Position numbers and translations under genes: made by a program
Notes under the pieces: model-generated
Seen by the model: the letters and a program-made list of their open reading frames with translations, nothing else
Databases searched by the model: none
What the model was told of the DNA's origin: nothing
Source of the DNA: Pseudoalteromonas rhizosphaerae
Lineage (GTDB): Bacteria > Pseudomonadota > Gammaproteobacteria > Enterobacterales > Alteromonadaceae
Length of the DNA: 64,000 bases
NCBI RefSeq assembly: GCF_902498845.1
Contig: NZ_CABVLM010000007.1
Span: 221,277-285,276 of the forward strand
Direction: 5' to 3'
Part shown: piece after piece, positions 35,240 through 43,571 of the stretch
Numbering within the stretch: position 1 is the first letter of the stretch
Layout: the number at the start of each line of letters is the position of its first letter

Positions 35240-36817
35240 TTGAATCATATTGAATTGTTTGCAGGCTGTGGCGGCTTAACATTAGGGCTAGAAAGTGTCG
35301 GTTTCAATACCGTACTTGCTAATGAACTATCACCTATGGCAGCAGAAACTTTTGCTTATAATTTTTTTAAAGAAGATTTAGCACAATTAGCTGAAGATAA
35401 CTTAATGCCACAAAATACACTGTGGTTAAACAGTAATCATAAAGATTTAAAACCTAGATTAAGAGAGAACCCTTTTAACTTTCCTGAGTTCGACAATAAA
35501 GATGGGTTCTCTGATTTACCTAATGACTTAAAAAACATTCAAAATAAACTTATAGTTGGCAGTATTGTTGAACTTAATAAACTGTTAAAAGCAAATTCAG
35601 AGCTATGCGATGAACTACATAATTCATTCGGTGAAGGTGAGTTAGATCTAGTTTCAGGCGGGCCACCATGCCAAAGTTTCAGTATGGCGGGTATGCGTAA
35701 AAAAGATTGCGATAAAAATACTTTACCATGGGAATTTGCAACTTTCGTGTCTCAAGTTCGCCCTAAAATTGCAATGCTCGAAAACGTAACAGGTATCTTA
35801 CGCGCTTTTAAGGACGAAGAAGGAAACCAATTCCATGCGTGGCATGAAGTTGCAAAAGTATTTGCAACTAAAGGGTACATTCCACTTTGTCTTCATATTA
35901 ACGCAAGGTTCTCTGGAATAGCTCAAAACAGACCTCGCTTCATCATGATTGCAATACGTGGAGACTATTTTGAAAAGCTTAAGAGTTTAAATGAAACTGA
36001 AATAGAATTGTTCAAGCAATCTGTTAGCTTTTATAAAAAGGCTAAAAAGAACATTAGTAGCGTAAAATTTGGTGATTTGCCCTATTTTGACATAACAAAA
36101 ATAGAGCACTTTAAGCTATTTAAAGATAGCTTTCTTAGCTGCTTAATCGCAGATAATACCGCAACAGTGAAAGATGCACTTGATGATTTAAAGCTAACAA
36201 GTCCATCAAAAACATCTACGTATATTAATGAATTAAATACCCACTTTTCAGGTGTCTTAGGTAATGTCACCGAGCTAAAAAATCATGAACTAAGAGCCAA
36301 CAGTGATATTGTAAAAAGACGTTTTAGAATTTACCAAATATTACAAGATATTGATAAAAAACAAGTAACAAAAGACGTATTTAATATTCTTAAAAATGGT
36401 GTAGCAACCTTAAGTAATGAGAGCACAGCTTTATTACTCAATAAAGAGTTTTTAAATCAGCAAAATAAATTGGTTAAATTTAAAAATAAGTCTGCTCTAA
36501 TCCAGTACCTATTAGAGCACCCAACTAAAAAGCAAACTCAAAAAGCTTTAATTGCAGATTCTCCTGCACCTGCAGCCCTATCAATCCCAGACGACGCCTG
36601 CCATTACGACAAGAGCGAACTTCGTGTACTGACCGTAAGGGAAATGGCTCGAATACAATCATTTCCTGACCAATTTGAATTCCGCTCAAAAGTCACAACA
36701 GGAGGCCAGATGCGAAAATTCGAAGTTCCGCAGTACACACAAGTTGGTAACGCTGTGCCTCCGCTGTTAGGCAAAAAATTAGGTGCTTGCTTAATAAAGT
36801 TAATTGAACGTTTATAG
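35240..36817 (+). CDS. DNA (cytosine-5) methyltransferase
   Basis: A 525-residue C5-cytosine methyltransferase that would protect the host from the adjacent endonuclease. Motifs in order: I FAGCGGLTLGLE (residues 6-17); IV GGPPCQSFS with the catalytic Cys at about 144; VI ENVTG; VIII QNRPRF; IX DDACHYDKSELRVLTVREMARIQSFPDQF; X QVGNAVPPLLG. The target-recognition region lies between VIII and IX and is long. An extra acidic segment is present between motifs I and IV. The start is TTG at 35240, with no other start in that frame nearby and only a weak ribosome site, so low expression or an unusual leader is possible. Confidence 0.9.
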   Translation: MNHIELFAGCGGLTLGLESVGFNTVLANELSPMAAETFAYNFFKEDLAQLAEDNLMPQNTLWLNSNHKDLKPRLRENPFNFPEFDNKDGFSDLPNDLKNIQNKLIVGSIVELNKLLKANSELCDELHNSFGEGELDLVSGGPPCQSFSMAGMRKKDCDKNTLPWEFATFVSQVRPKIAMLENVTGILRAFKDEEGNQFHAWHEVAKVFATKGYIPLCLHINARFSGIAQNRPRFIMIAIRGDYFEKLKSLNETEIELFKQSVSFYKKAKKNISSVKFGDLPYFDITKIEHFKLFKDSFLSCLIADNTATVKDALDDLKLTSPSKTSTYINELNTHFSGVLGNVTELKNHELRANSDIVKRRFRIYQILQDIDKKQVTKDVFNILKNGVATLSNESTALLLNKEFLNQQNKLVKFKNKSALIQYLLEHPTKKQTQKALIADSPAPAALSIPDDACHYDKSELRVLTVREMARIQSFPDQFEFRSKVTTGGQMRKFEVPQYTQVGNAVPPLLGKKLGACLIKLIERL

Positions 36818-36828
36818 TGCAATGAAGC

Positions 36829-37233
36829 CTATGCTGCACCTTGAGAGATTTGCCATTGTGTAGGCTTATGTGTACCTCTATAGCTTTGGATAAGTTCACA
36901 GTGAATATTACTGTTCATATCATATCCAATTGCTATTACATCACCTTCTTGCGCAATCTCCATAACAGGTGAGCTTTGAAAGTATAATCTAAATTCAGCA
37001 GATCTATTTGGATTTCCTTCTCGTGAATCATACCATGTCAAATCCACAATATAAGTACGACTATCGCCCCGAATAGAAAAACTCGCCTTTTTAGTTACTC
37101 GTTTAAGGCCAAATATATCCTTTAGCGGAGCTACTCCCTGAAATTCGTGCTGGTTCGAACGTGTTATATCAGCTTCCACCGCTGTTAATGTTTTTATACA
37201 GGATTTACTATATATAATCGGCTTTATCGCCAT
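36829..37233 (-). CDS. small protein in the R-M module, possibly EcoRII-N-like DNA-binding domain
   Basis: A 134-residue beta-rich protein with no catalytic motif. The stretch TYIVDLTWYDSREGNPNRSAEFRLYFQSSPVMEIAQEGDVIAIGY recalls the N-terminal effector-binding beta-barrel of EcoRII and similar pseudo-barrel domains, where a charged surface contacts DNA. It is convergent with the methyltransferase, 12 bases away, and inside the same E-bracketed module. A role as specificity or effector partner of the endonuclease is a guess; the similarity is by eye only. Confidence 0.45.
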   Translation of the reverse strand: MAIKPIIYSKSCIKTLTAVEADITRSNQHEFQGVAPLKDIFGLKRVTKKASFSIRGDSRTYIVDLTWYDSREGNPNRSAEFRLYFQSSPVMEIAQEGDVIAIGYDMNSNIHCELIQSYRGTHKPTQWQISQGAA

Positions 37234-37347
37234 TTTTATTCCTTAATAATTATTGTTATAAGCTACTTGTAATAACTCGGTTCAAAGTCACTCGTAAAAA
37301 ATAAGAATATAAGCTAAAAGTTCTTGCCAATGTTCATAACTCCAACT

Positions 37348-37588
37348 CCCCGTGATCACACCCGAAAGGTATAAATTGATGAGTAATCACTTGCATGGAT
37401 GCAAGTTAAGCCGTGACTTCGCCATGGATGGCGAATACACGGCGCTTACGTTCACATCAATTTTTAACTTGAGGACACAGTGTGATCCTCGGGGCGCCGT
37501 GGGGTTCCAAGGGGCGGACGGCGCTTTATCTTGGTAAAGAGCGCCCATTGGTTGCCGCCAGCAATCTGGCATGAACCTCGAATAGAGG
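37348..37588. repeat. E repeat, copy E2
   Basis: 241 bases, plus orientation. CCCCG-T-GATCACAC (37348-37361) pairs with GTGTGATC-CT-CGGGG (37480-37494). Hairpin CTTGCA-TGGA-TGCAAG (37390-37405). Stem GCCGTG / CACGGC (37410-37443) enclosing CGCCA-TGGA-TGGCG. Then GGGGTTCCAAGGGGCG with its partner CGCCCATTGG, hairpin GCCAG-CAAT-CTGGC (37557-37570), and CCTC-GAATA-GAGG (37576-37588). It explains most of the gap 37234-37631. No gene in it. Confidence 0.9.
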
Positions 37589-37631
37589 GTTGAAAGTCTA
37601 TTAGAAGCACAACTGAAACTCCTACAACCCT

Positions 37632-39476
37632 TTAAATATTCTTAGCTATTAACTCAGCTTTCAACAAGCCACCTTTAGTCAGTAGCTTAGGCGCAAAACT
37701 TGGGTTACGTTTAGACTTATAGGCATCAAGTATTAACTTGAGGCCATGTGCTTCTAACAATGAGATATTAACTTCGGTATCCATTTCAGCAGACTCTATA
37801 AAATCATCTGAGAAGCTGGGGGCAATTATCAATACTTGTGCTACGCGTTTACCCTGATTTTCTGCGCGGGTTACATATGCTTTTACTTGGCGAGACGTTG
37901 TAGAGTATTTTGCAAAATCACCATTTTTACAGGTTTTTGCTTCACCAATAATTATGTCGTTATCGCTGAGTGAAATTACGATATCCGCTTTATCTTTAGT
38001 GGTGTTTAAGTCTTTTCGGAGATCTTCATCAATATTAAGTTCTAATATTTCAAAAATAGCTTTTGTGACTTCTTCAAACTTAACGCCAATGTCAGCTTCA
38101 ATTACATCAGCGCCAGCTTCTCTTAGCGCGTTAATATCACGACGTGCTAGTGCGTCGTAATTTTCAATCAACTTATCTGTCGCATTAGCAAAGCTCTCTA
38201 AGATAGCAAAGCGCGGGTTACCACGTTTAGATAAGCCCATGCTGTCACGAACTTCTTTTACTTCGTCATTTGAGAGTAAATATAAAATATCATGTGGTGT
38301 AATACTCAAAGCTCGAAGCTTTTCAGTGTCAATCACTTCGTTCGCTTCGAGTTCAAACGCTTCTTTTAGCACAGCTTGCATTGTTGGGAAGTGTTCTTCT
38401 AATGTTTTTAGAAGCTGTTTAAAACCGCTTGCACTTAGAGAATCAAACTCTTTTTCTGTTGCACCTGATAGCGATGACAATATTAAACCAATACGCTCAT
38501 CTAAAGTTGTGCCTAGTTTTTCGGTATCAATTTCTAAATCTTGGATCAGTTGTTTTAATCGTTCTTTACGCTGGTTTTGATTATCTTCAACGTTATGAAT
38601 ATCATCAGACAATAGTTTTGCAGCGCTAATACCTGAATGAATAATTGTTTGAATTTTATCAGTTCGGCTTACGCCTCGAATCTTACGGCCATGAGCTTTA
38701 AGTGCATTGGAAAGCTCTGCATCAGTACAGGTTCTTAATATCCTTAGAACATATTTATCGGCAAGGTCTTTTCCTTGAATTTCATTCAGTAAGGTAACTA
38801 TTTCATCAGGAATAAATACCTCTTGGCGCTTTTTACTGATAAATACTAATCCTATATCCCTTAGGCTATTTAAAGCATCTAGCACACCATTCTTAGGAAT
38901 AACATCAACCAAATGCTCAACAGCAGCACATTCATCTGTAGTGAGATTTAACTCATCTGCAAGCACATTAAGAATACTGCGTTCATCATCGGTAACTTTG
39001 GCATCACGGTTATTTTTTTCGTCATTAAAATATGCTTCTTTCATACAAGCGTGATAGATTTTTAGTGCTCGATTTCTTTCTAAAAAACTCTCACTATAGC
39101 CTTGATGAATACACTCTTTTAATTCTTTTGAAAGCGTAGATAGCTCAGCCCACTCTTTTTCATAGAGCGACTCAATCCAGCTTATTCTGGCAACTCCGTT
39201 GCCGTCACGACTTAAAATATTAACCAATAAGTTAAGCTGAGCAGTACTCATTAGAATCTGTTCTTTTACAGAAATTTTGAAGAACTCGCGGACGGTATTA
39301 AATAGCTGAGTTATTTCGCTGCCTGAAGCATTTTTGATTTGGCCGTCAATATTATCGATTGTTTTAGCAAGTGTTTTATTATTTTTAGCTGCATCAGAAC
39401 AAAGGCGATCGAGGCATGAAATGAACTTAGACTTTTCGACTTGGTTAACAATAGATAAAACTTGGTTGAGTTTCAT
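37632..39476 (-). CDS. large protein with C-terminal PD-(D/E)XK nuclease domain, putative defence protein
   Basis: A 614-residue soluble, acidic, largely helical protein. The first 460 residues have no motif I recognise and look like a repeat-rich helical scaffold (GRKIRGVSRTDKIQTIIHSG resembles a SAP-like DNA-binding turn). The C-terminal part shows a nuclease-type core: FEEVTKAIFEIL, then KADIVISLSDNDIIIGEAKTCKNG, i.e. Asp followed by a beta strand with Glu-Ala-Lys, and TTSRQVKAYVTRAENQGKRVAQVLIIAPSF. This is typical of restriction-like endonucleases. It stands alone between two direct E copies. A stand-alone anti-phage nuclease is plausible but untested. Confidence 0.6.
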   Translation of the reverse strand: MKLNQVLSIVNQVEKSKFISCLDRLCSDAAKNNKTLAKTIDNIDGQIKNASGSEITQLFNTVREFFKISVKEQILMSTAQLNLLVNILSRDGNGVARISWIESLYEKEWAELSTLSKELKECIHQGYSESFLERNRALKIYHACMKEAYFNDEKNNRDAKVTDDERSILNVLADELNLTTDECAAVEHLVDVIPKNGVLDALNSLRDIGLVFISKKRQEVFIPDEIVTLLNEIQGKDLADKYVLRILRTCTDAELSNALKAHGRKIRGVSRTDKIQTIIHSGISAAKLLSDDIHNVEDNQNQRKERLKQLIQDLEIDTEKLGTTLDERIGLILSSLSGATEKEFDSLSASGFKQLLKTLEEHFPTMQAVLKEAFELEANEVIDTEKLRALSITPHDILYLLSNDEVKEVRDSMGLSKRGNPRFAILESFANATDKLIENYDALARRDINALREAGADVIEADIGVKFEEVTKAIFEILELNIDEDLRKDLNTTKDKADIVISLSDNDIIIGEAKTCKNGDFAKYSTTSRQVKAYVTRAENQGKRVAQVLIIAPSFSDDFIESAEMDTEVNISLLEAHGLKLILDAYKSKRNPSFAPKLLTKGGLLKAELIAKNI

Positions 39477-39625
39477 TTAGTAGAGTCCTTTCTTATTATG
39501 TGGTTACTAACGTAACAGTTTATTATTATTACAGCAACAAACGTTCACGTTACATTCAGTCTCGGCTTTACAATAAAAAAATAACCGTAATTCATAAACA
39601 CCAATCTACCAACACACTCCAACTC

Positions 39626-39855
39626 CCCCGTGATCACACCCGAAACTGAGTTAATGATGAGTAATTTACAGCATGGATGCTGTAAAAAGCGTAGCTTGGC
39701 CATGGATGGCCTATCTACGCTGATTACGTTCACATCATTAACGCTAGTTGAAGATCAAGTGTGATCCTCGGGGCGCCGTGGGGTTCCAAGGGGCGGTCGG
39801 CGGCAGCCGCCCTTTGGTTGCCATCGCCAACGCGATAAAACCTCGAATAGAGGTT
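39626..39855. repeat. E repeat, copy E3
   Basis: 230 bases, plus orientation. CCCCG-T-GATCACAC (39626-39639) pairs with GTGTGATC-CT-CGGGG (39759-39773). Hairpin TTTACAGCA-TGGA-TGCTGTAAA (39665-39686). Stem GCGTAG / CTACGC (39689-39720) enclosing GGCCA-TGGA-TGGCC. Then GGGGTTCCAAGGGGCGG with CCGCCCTTTGG, hairpin ATCGC-CAAC-GCGAT (39823-39836), and AACCTC-GAATA-GAGGTT (39839-39855). No gene in it. Confidence 0.9.
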
Positions 39856-40018
39856 TTAATCCCTTTTCCCAAAACCATGTAAAAATCACGGCTCAAGCCA
39901 ATTCCTACACTTTAAAAGCGCGAGGTAAACTCCCACCTACGGCACGACCTACAAATTTAAAAGCTGCGCTTTTCGCGCGAGCAAGCTCTGCGCCTACAAG
40001 TTAAAGCGCGACTACAAA
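39856..40018. repeat. dispersed repeat between E3 and the helicase gene
   Basis: Contains GCGCGAGGTAAACTCCCACCTACGG, whose reverse also occurs at 33121-33137, and TACGGCACGACCTAC, related to the motif at 29680. Also GCTGCGCTTTTCGCGCGAGCAAGC. The region is part of the island-wide repeat pool; no gene. Upstream, 39477-39625 holds the promoter of the nuclease gene. Confidence 0.6.
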
Positions 40019-42973
40019 CTACTCTGCAACCACTTGTTTAAACCGTGCGAAGGTTCGCATACTTTCATCTGCAATCATTACTTCATAATCTGGGTTTTGA
40101 GCAATTAGCTCATATTGTCCATTAGATAGTTTATTAACTTTGCGCAGTAAATACTGCCCTTCCCCGCCTATATCATCTCGTTCTATCGCCACTATTTGAC
40201 CACGTAGCGACCCCGCTTTATCGGGTGTGATAAGCTCAAGCAGCAATAAATCACCATCAAGTATTGGGTGTTTACCGCCATTCATTGAGTTACCCGATGC
40301 GTGTGCTAAAAAATGCACTTGTGGGTCGAGCTTCCCCGCGCCAAGTGGCGCATCCATTAATTCCATATCGCTTTCATCCCCTGTTTTAAAATGCCCGCAG
40401 GCAATTTTTATATTGGGGAAGTACGGCAGCTTTAATGCGTTATCTTGCTCTTTTGCTGTATCGGCAAGAGCTTTAAACTCTAGCTGAGTCACATTGTCAG
40501 CTTGTTGCTCGGTATTTTGTTTAGTTGTTGCTATGTTTACTTTTAGCCGTTGGCTGTATTTAGCTAAGCTGTATTCAACCAGCTCAAACACGGCGTTGTT
40601 TAGTAATTCGCATTTTTCTGCGGGTACGTCAAATGTGGCTTTTACTGTGTCGTTTTCTAGCGTAAACCACTGCGTGCCATCTTTATTTTTATTGGTGTAA
40701 GCTTTGATTGGGTTTTTACGCCAGTAGCTTTGCCATGTTTGTGAATCAGCGGCAGCTTGCTGCTCTTTGGCTGATAAATCGTGTTGTTTTAAATTTGGAT
40801 GACGCGCTAATACTTTAGCACTCATGGCTGCAAGCTCTGCAACTGTTGGGGGAATAGCAAAACCATTTAATGCTACATATGCTTCAAGCAAAATAGCTTT
40901 AAAGCATTTGGTCATACTGGTTGTTTGTATGCCCTTATGTAAAAAGTCATAGAACGGCGCTAGTTGCTCAGCGCCTTGTTGTGCCTCATCATCAATGTTG
41001 TGTGTTTTAGCGATTAACTCAAACCAACTTGTGTAATTGCTGTTTACCTTTTTTATATCCCCATAGTGGTAGTAAAACTCACTTAAGGTAGGTAAATGCC
41101 CAAGTTGCTCAGCAAGTTGTGTTATATCTTCAAGGGCGGTGGTGCGCTGCGCCTTAGCAAGTTGTTGCCAAAAGTCGGTGACTTTTAAATCAATATTTAT
41201 AAAGCAGCCGTTAGCAAGATTTGGCTTTTTAAGCTTTTTTACTACACCACTTGGCGTAGTTTCATGGAGTAGCGCATAAGGCTTATTTAAAAAGCTATGG
41301 TGGTTACCAATAAAGTCTAGCACCACTAAATGCGTTTTACCTTCTAGCGTTCGCAAGCCACGCCCTAATTGTTGTAAAAACAGTATTTTAGAATCACTTG
41401 GGCGCAGCATTAATATGGTGTCAATGCTGGGTAAGTCAGTGCCTTCGTTAAATAGATCAACGGTAAATAATACTTCAACTTGGCGCTGTTCTAATTGTTT
41501 AAGCGCCTCATTACGGCGTACTTTTGATTGGCTGTGTACTGATAGTGCTTTTACACCCGCTTTATTAAACGCATCAGCCATGTAATCGGCATGTTTGGTG
41601 GAAATACAAAAGCCTAGCGTACGCTGTTGTTTGTATTGCTGCCACTGTGCAAGCGCATGATCGGCACGTTTTTGTGTCGCAAATTTGTTTTCTAGTGCTG
41701 CGGGATCAAATCGACCATTACGCCATGGAATGGCCTGGTAGTTTACGTTTTCGTCCCAAATGCCGTAGTAATGAAACGGCACTAACGTTTTTTGATCTAT
41801 CCCTTGCGTTAAGTTTCGCTCAAACACTAAATTGTTGTCGCACAATCCTAAAATATCGGCTTGGTCGGTTCGTTCTGGCGTGGCGGTTAAACCAAGTAAA
41901 AACTGTGGCTCAAAATAGTTTAATAGCTGACGATAAACACGGGCGCTGGCATGATGAAACTCATCAACAATGATGTAGTCAAACGCCGTTGGCGCAAATT
42001 GTTTTAAATGATTACTACGGCCAATGGTTTGAATAGAAGCAAATAAACAGTCAGCGTTTTTGTCGCGGTGTTTACCGTTATAAAATCCCGTTGAAAGCGG
42101 CAGTAGTTCAGCAAAAGTACGCTGTGCTTGTACAAGTATTTCTTCACGGTGCGCGACGAATAATACTCGTTTAGCTTTGAATTGTTTAACATCAAACGCG
42201 CTTAACCATGTTTTACCCATGCCTGTTGCTAACACTACTAAGCCACGTTTAAAGCCCTCAGCGCGAGTTTGCGCTAGAGCATTGAGCGCTTCAATTTGAG
42301 CTGGCCTTGGTGTTTTAGCTTCGCTTTGTTCAATAATTTGTTCCGCTGTATCGGCATGATTTACCGCTACAAACCGCTGTGTTTTGCGCCTAGCAATGTA
42401 GTTATTAATCCATTCATGGCTTAAATTGCTGACAAACTCGTGGTTGAAAATATGATTAAAAGCATTCCGAATACTTAAAAATTGCTGCGCTGCTTGGCTT
42501 GTTTTTGGCTGCATGTAATCATGTCTAAAATTCCACTCATGACCTTTAGTAAGTGCGCTGGCGCTAATGTTACTTGAGCCAATAAAGGCACAACCAGACG
42601 TAATTTCGCTGGTGTCGTTTGTTTTGACAAAAATATACGACTTCATGTGAAAGCTTTGGTTGCTCTGTGTTTGGTAAATACGCACATCGGCACCACGATC
42701 CACTAATACCATTAGCTCTCTGAGCGCATTAGGATGAGTAATATCAAGGTAATCGGAGGTTAACAGCTTTAGTGTTGCGCCACTTTGTAAAGCTTCATTG
42801 AGTGGGTCAAATAACAAAGCCAAGCCACTGGGTTGGATAAATGACACTGTGATTTCAATCTCTGTGGCATTATTTATTGCATGTACAAGATTAGGTAATA
42901 GCGGGTCATCGGCACCCGTAATAAGCTGCTGCTTATTACTTTGCAATTGGTGCTGTTCGTTAAAGCTATTCAT
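40019..42973 (-). CDS. PLD-family nuclease / SF2 helicase / S24-like peptidase fusion
   Basis: A 984-residue three-part protein. N-terminus (about 1-190): phospholipase-D-like fold with FHMKSYIFVK and GSSNIS, one HxK site. Middle (about 220-600): superfamily-2 helicase with motif I ATGMGKT, motif II VDEFHH, SAT-like GLTATPERTD and motif VI QQLGRGLRT. C-terminus (about 800-984): LexA/S24-like domain with ASGNSMNGGKHPILDGD (Ser896), and YLLRKV where Lys945 could complete a Ser-Lys pair. PLD-helicase proteins occur in defence islands; an added self-cleaving or sensor domain suggests activation by DNA damage or phage. It overlaps the methyltransferase gene by eight bases. Function is inferred. 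Confidence 0.8.
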   Translation of the reverse strand: MNSFNEQHQLQSNKQQLITGADDPLLPNLVHAINNATEIEITVSFIQPSGLALLFDPLNEALQSGATLKLLTSDYLDITHPNALRELMVLVDRGADVRIYQTQSNQSFHMKSYIFVKTNDTSEITSGCAFIGSSNISASALTKGHEWNFRHDYMQPKTSQAAQQFLSIRNAFNHIFNHEFVSNLSHEWINNYIARRKTQRFVAVNHADTAEQIIEQSEAKTPRPAQIEALNALAQTRAEGFKRGLVVLATGMGKTWLSAFDVKQFKAKRVLFVAHREEILVQAQRTFAELLPLSTGFYNGKHRDKNADCLFASIQTIGRSNHLKQFAPTAFDYIIVDEFHHASARVYRQLLNYFEPQFLLGLTATPERTDQADILGLCDNNLVFERNLTQGIDQKTLVPFHYYGIWDENVNYQAIPWRNGRFDPAALENKFATQKRADHALAQWQQYKQQRTLGFCISTKHADYMADAFNKAGVKALSVHSQSKVRRNEALKQLEQRQVEVLFTVDLFNEGTDLPSIDTILMLRPSDSKILFLQQLGRGLRTLEGKTHLVVLDFIGNHHSFLNKPYALLHETTPSGVVKKLKKPNLANGCFINIDLKVTDFWQQLAKAQRTTALEDITQLAEQLGHLPTLSEFYYHYGDIKKVNSNYTSWFELIAKTHNIDDEAQQGAEQLAPFYDFLHKGIQTTSMTKCFKAILLEAYVALNGFAIPPTVAELAAMSAKVLARHPNLKQHDLSAKEQQAAADSQTWQSYWRKNPIKAYTNKNKDGTQWFTLENDTVKATFDVPAEKCELLNNAVFELVEYSLAKYSQRLKVNIATTKQNTEQQADNVTQLEFKALADTAKEQDNALKLPYFPNIKIACGHFKTGDESDMELMDAPLGAGKLDPQVHFLAHASGNSMNGGKHPILDGDLLLLELITPDKAGSLRGQIVAIERDDIGGEGQYLLRKVNKLSNGQYELIAQNPDYEVMIADESMRTFARFKQVVAE

Positions 42974-43571
42974 TTATTAATTCGCTGCGCGTTAATAATG
43001 CGTTGAGCCACACTTCGCTTTCGCGCTCTGGTCGTTGGTCGACCGTTTGCCATTGTTTTAGTATTTTAAGCTCGGTGTGATGAGCAACTAGCGCGGTTAG
43101 GCCGTCTTCATTTAAATCGGTAAATTCGCGACCGTTATGTACGCGTTCTGTATCGCCATATTTAAACGACACATACAAAACCCCGTTTGGTTTTAGGGCA
43201 TTTTGCAGTTTTAAAAACACCTGCGGAAGTTGGTTTTTTGGTACGTGTAATAAACTAGCGCAGCACCAAATACCATCGTATTGGTTGCTGCAATCAAGCT
43301 GCTGAAAGGTTTTAACTGCAACGGCTTGTTGTAAGTAACTACTGGCTAACTTTGCAAGCTCTTCGCTTGCGTCAAACGCGCTTACGGTAAAGCCTTGCAG
43401 TTTAAAATACGCAGCGTCGCGGGCAGAGCCGCAGCCTGCATCTAAAATATGGCCGTGTTTAGGGATAAGCGGTAAAAACTCAGCGTAAAGCGCCGACATA
43501 TCAACATTAAGCGTTGAGTCGCTAAAGCTTTGTGCGTTTTGATTGTAGTAACTGAGTGTTTTATTAGACAC
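42966..43571 (-). CDS. class I SAM-dependent methyltransferase
   Basis: A 201-residue methyltransferase with motif I HILDAGCGSARDAAYF (about 41-56), FDASEELAKLA for the acidic ribose-binding loop, and WCCASLLHVPKNQLP (motif IV/V region). It resembles the Tam/TehB-like small-molecule methyltransferase group rather than DNA methylases, since no (D/N)PPY motif is present. The stop region overlaps the helicase start by eight bases, so the two are co-translated. It may modify a small molecule or protein linked to the helicase. Confidence 0.8.
   Translation of the reverse strand: MSNKTLSYYNQNAQSFSDSTLNVDMSALYAEFLPLIPKHGHILDAGCGSARDAAYFKLQGFTVSAFDASEELAKLASSYLQQAVAVKTFQQLDCSNQYDGIWCCASLLHVPKNQLPQVFLKLQNALKPNGVLYVSFKYGDTERVHNGREFTDLNEDGLTALVAHHTELKILKQWQTVDQRPERESEVWLNALLTRSELINE

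Noticed and set aside
33168..39855. E repeats as integron attC sites
   Set aside because: No integrase gene in the window, no paired core sites of the RYYYAAC/GTTRRRY form at the ends, and copies occur in both orientations.
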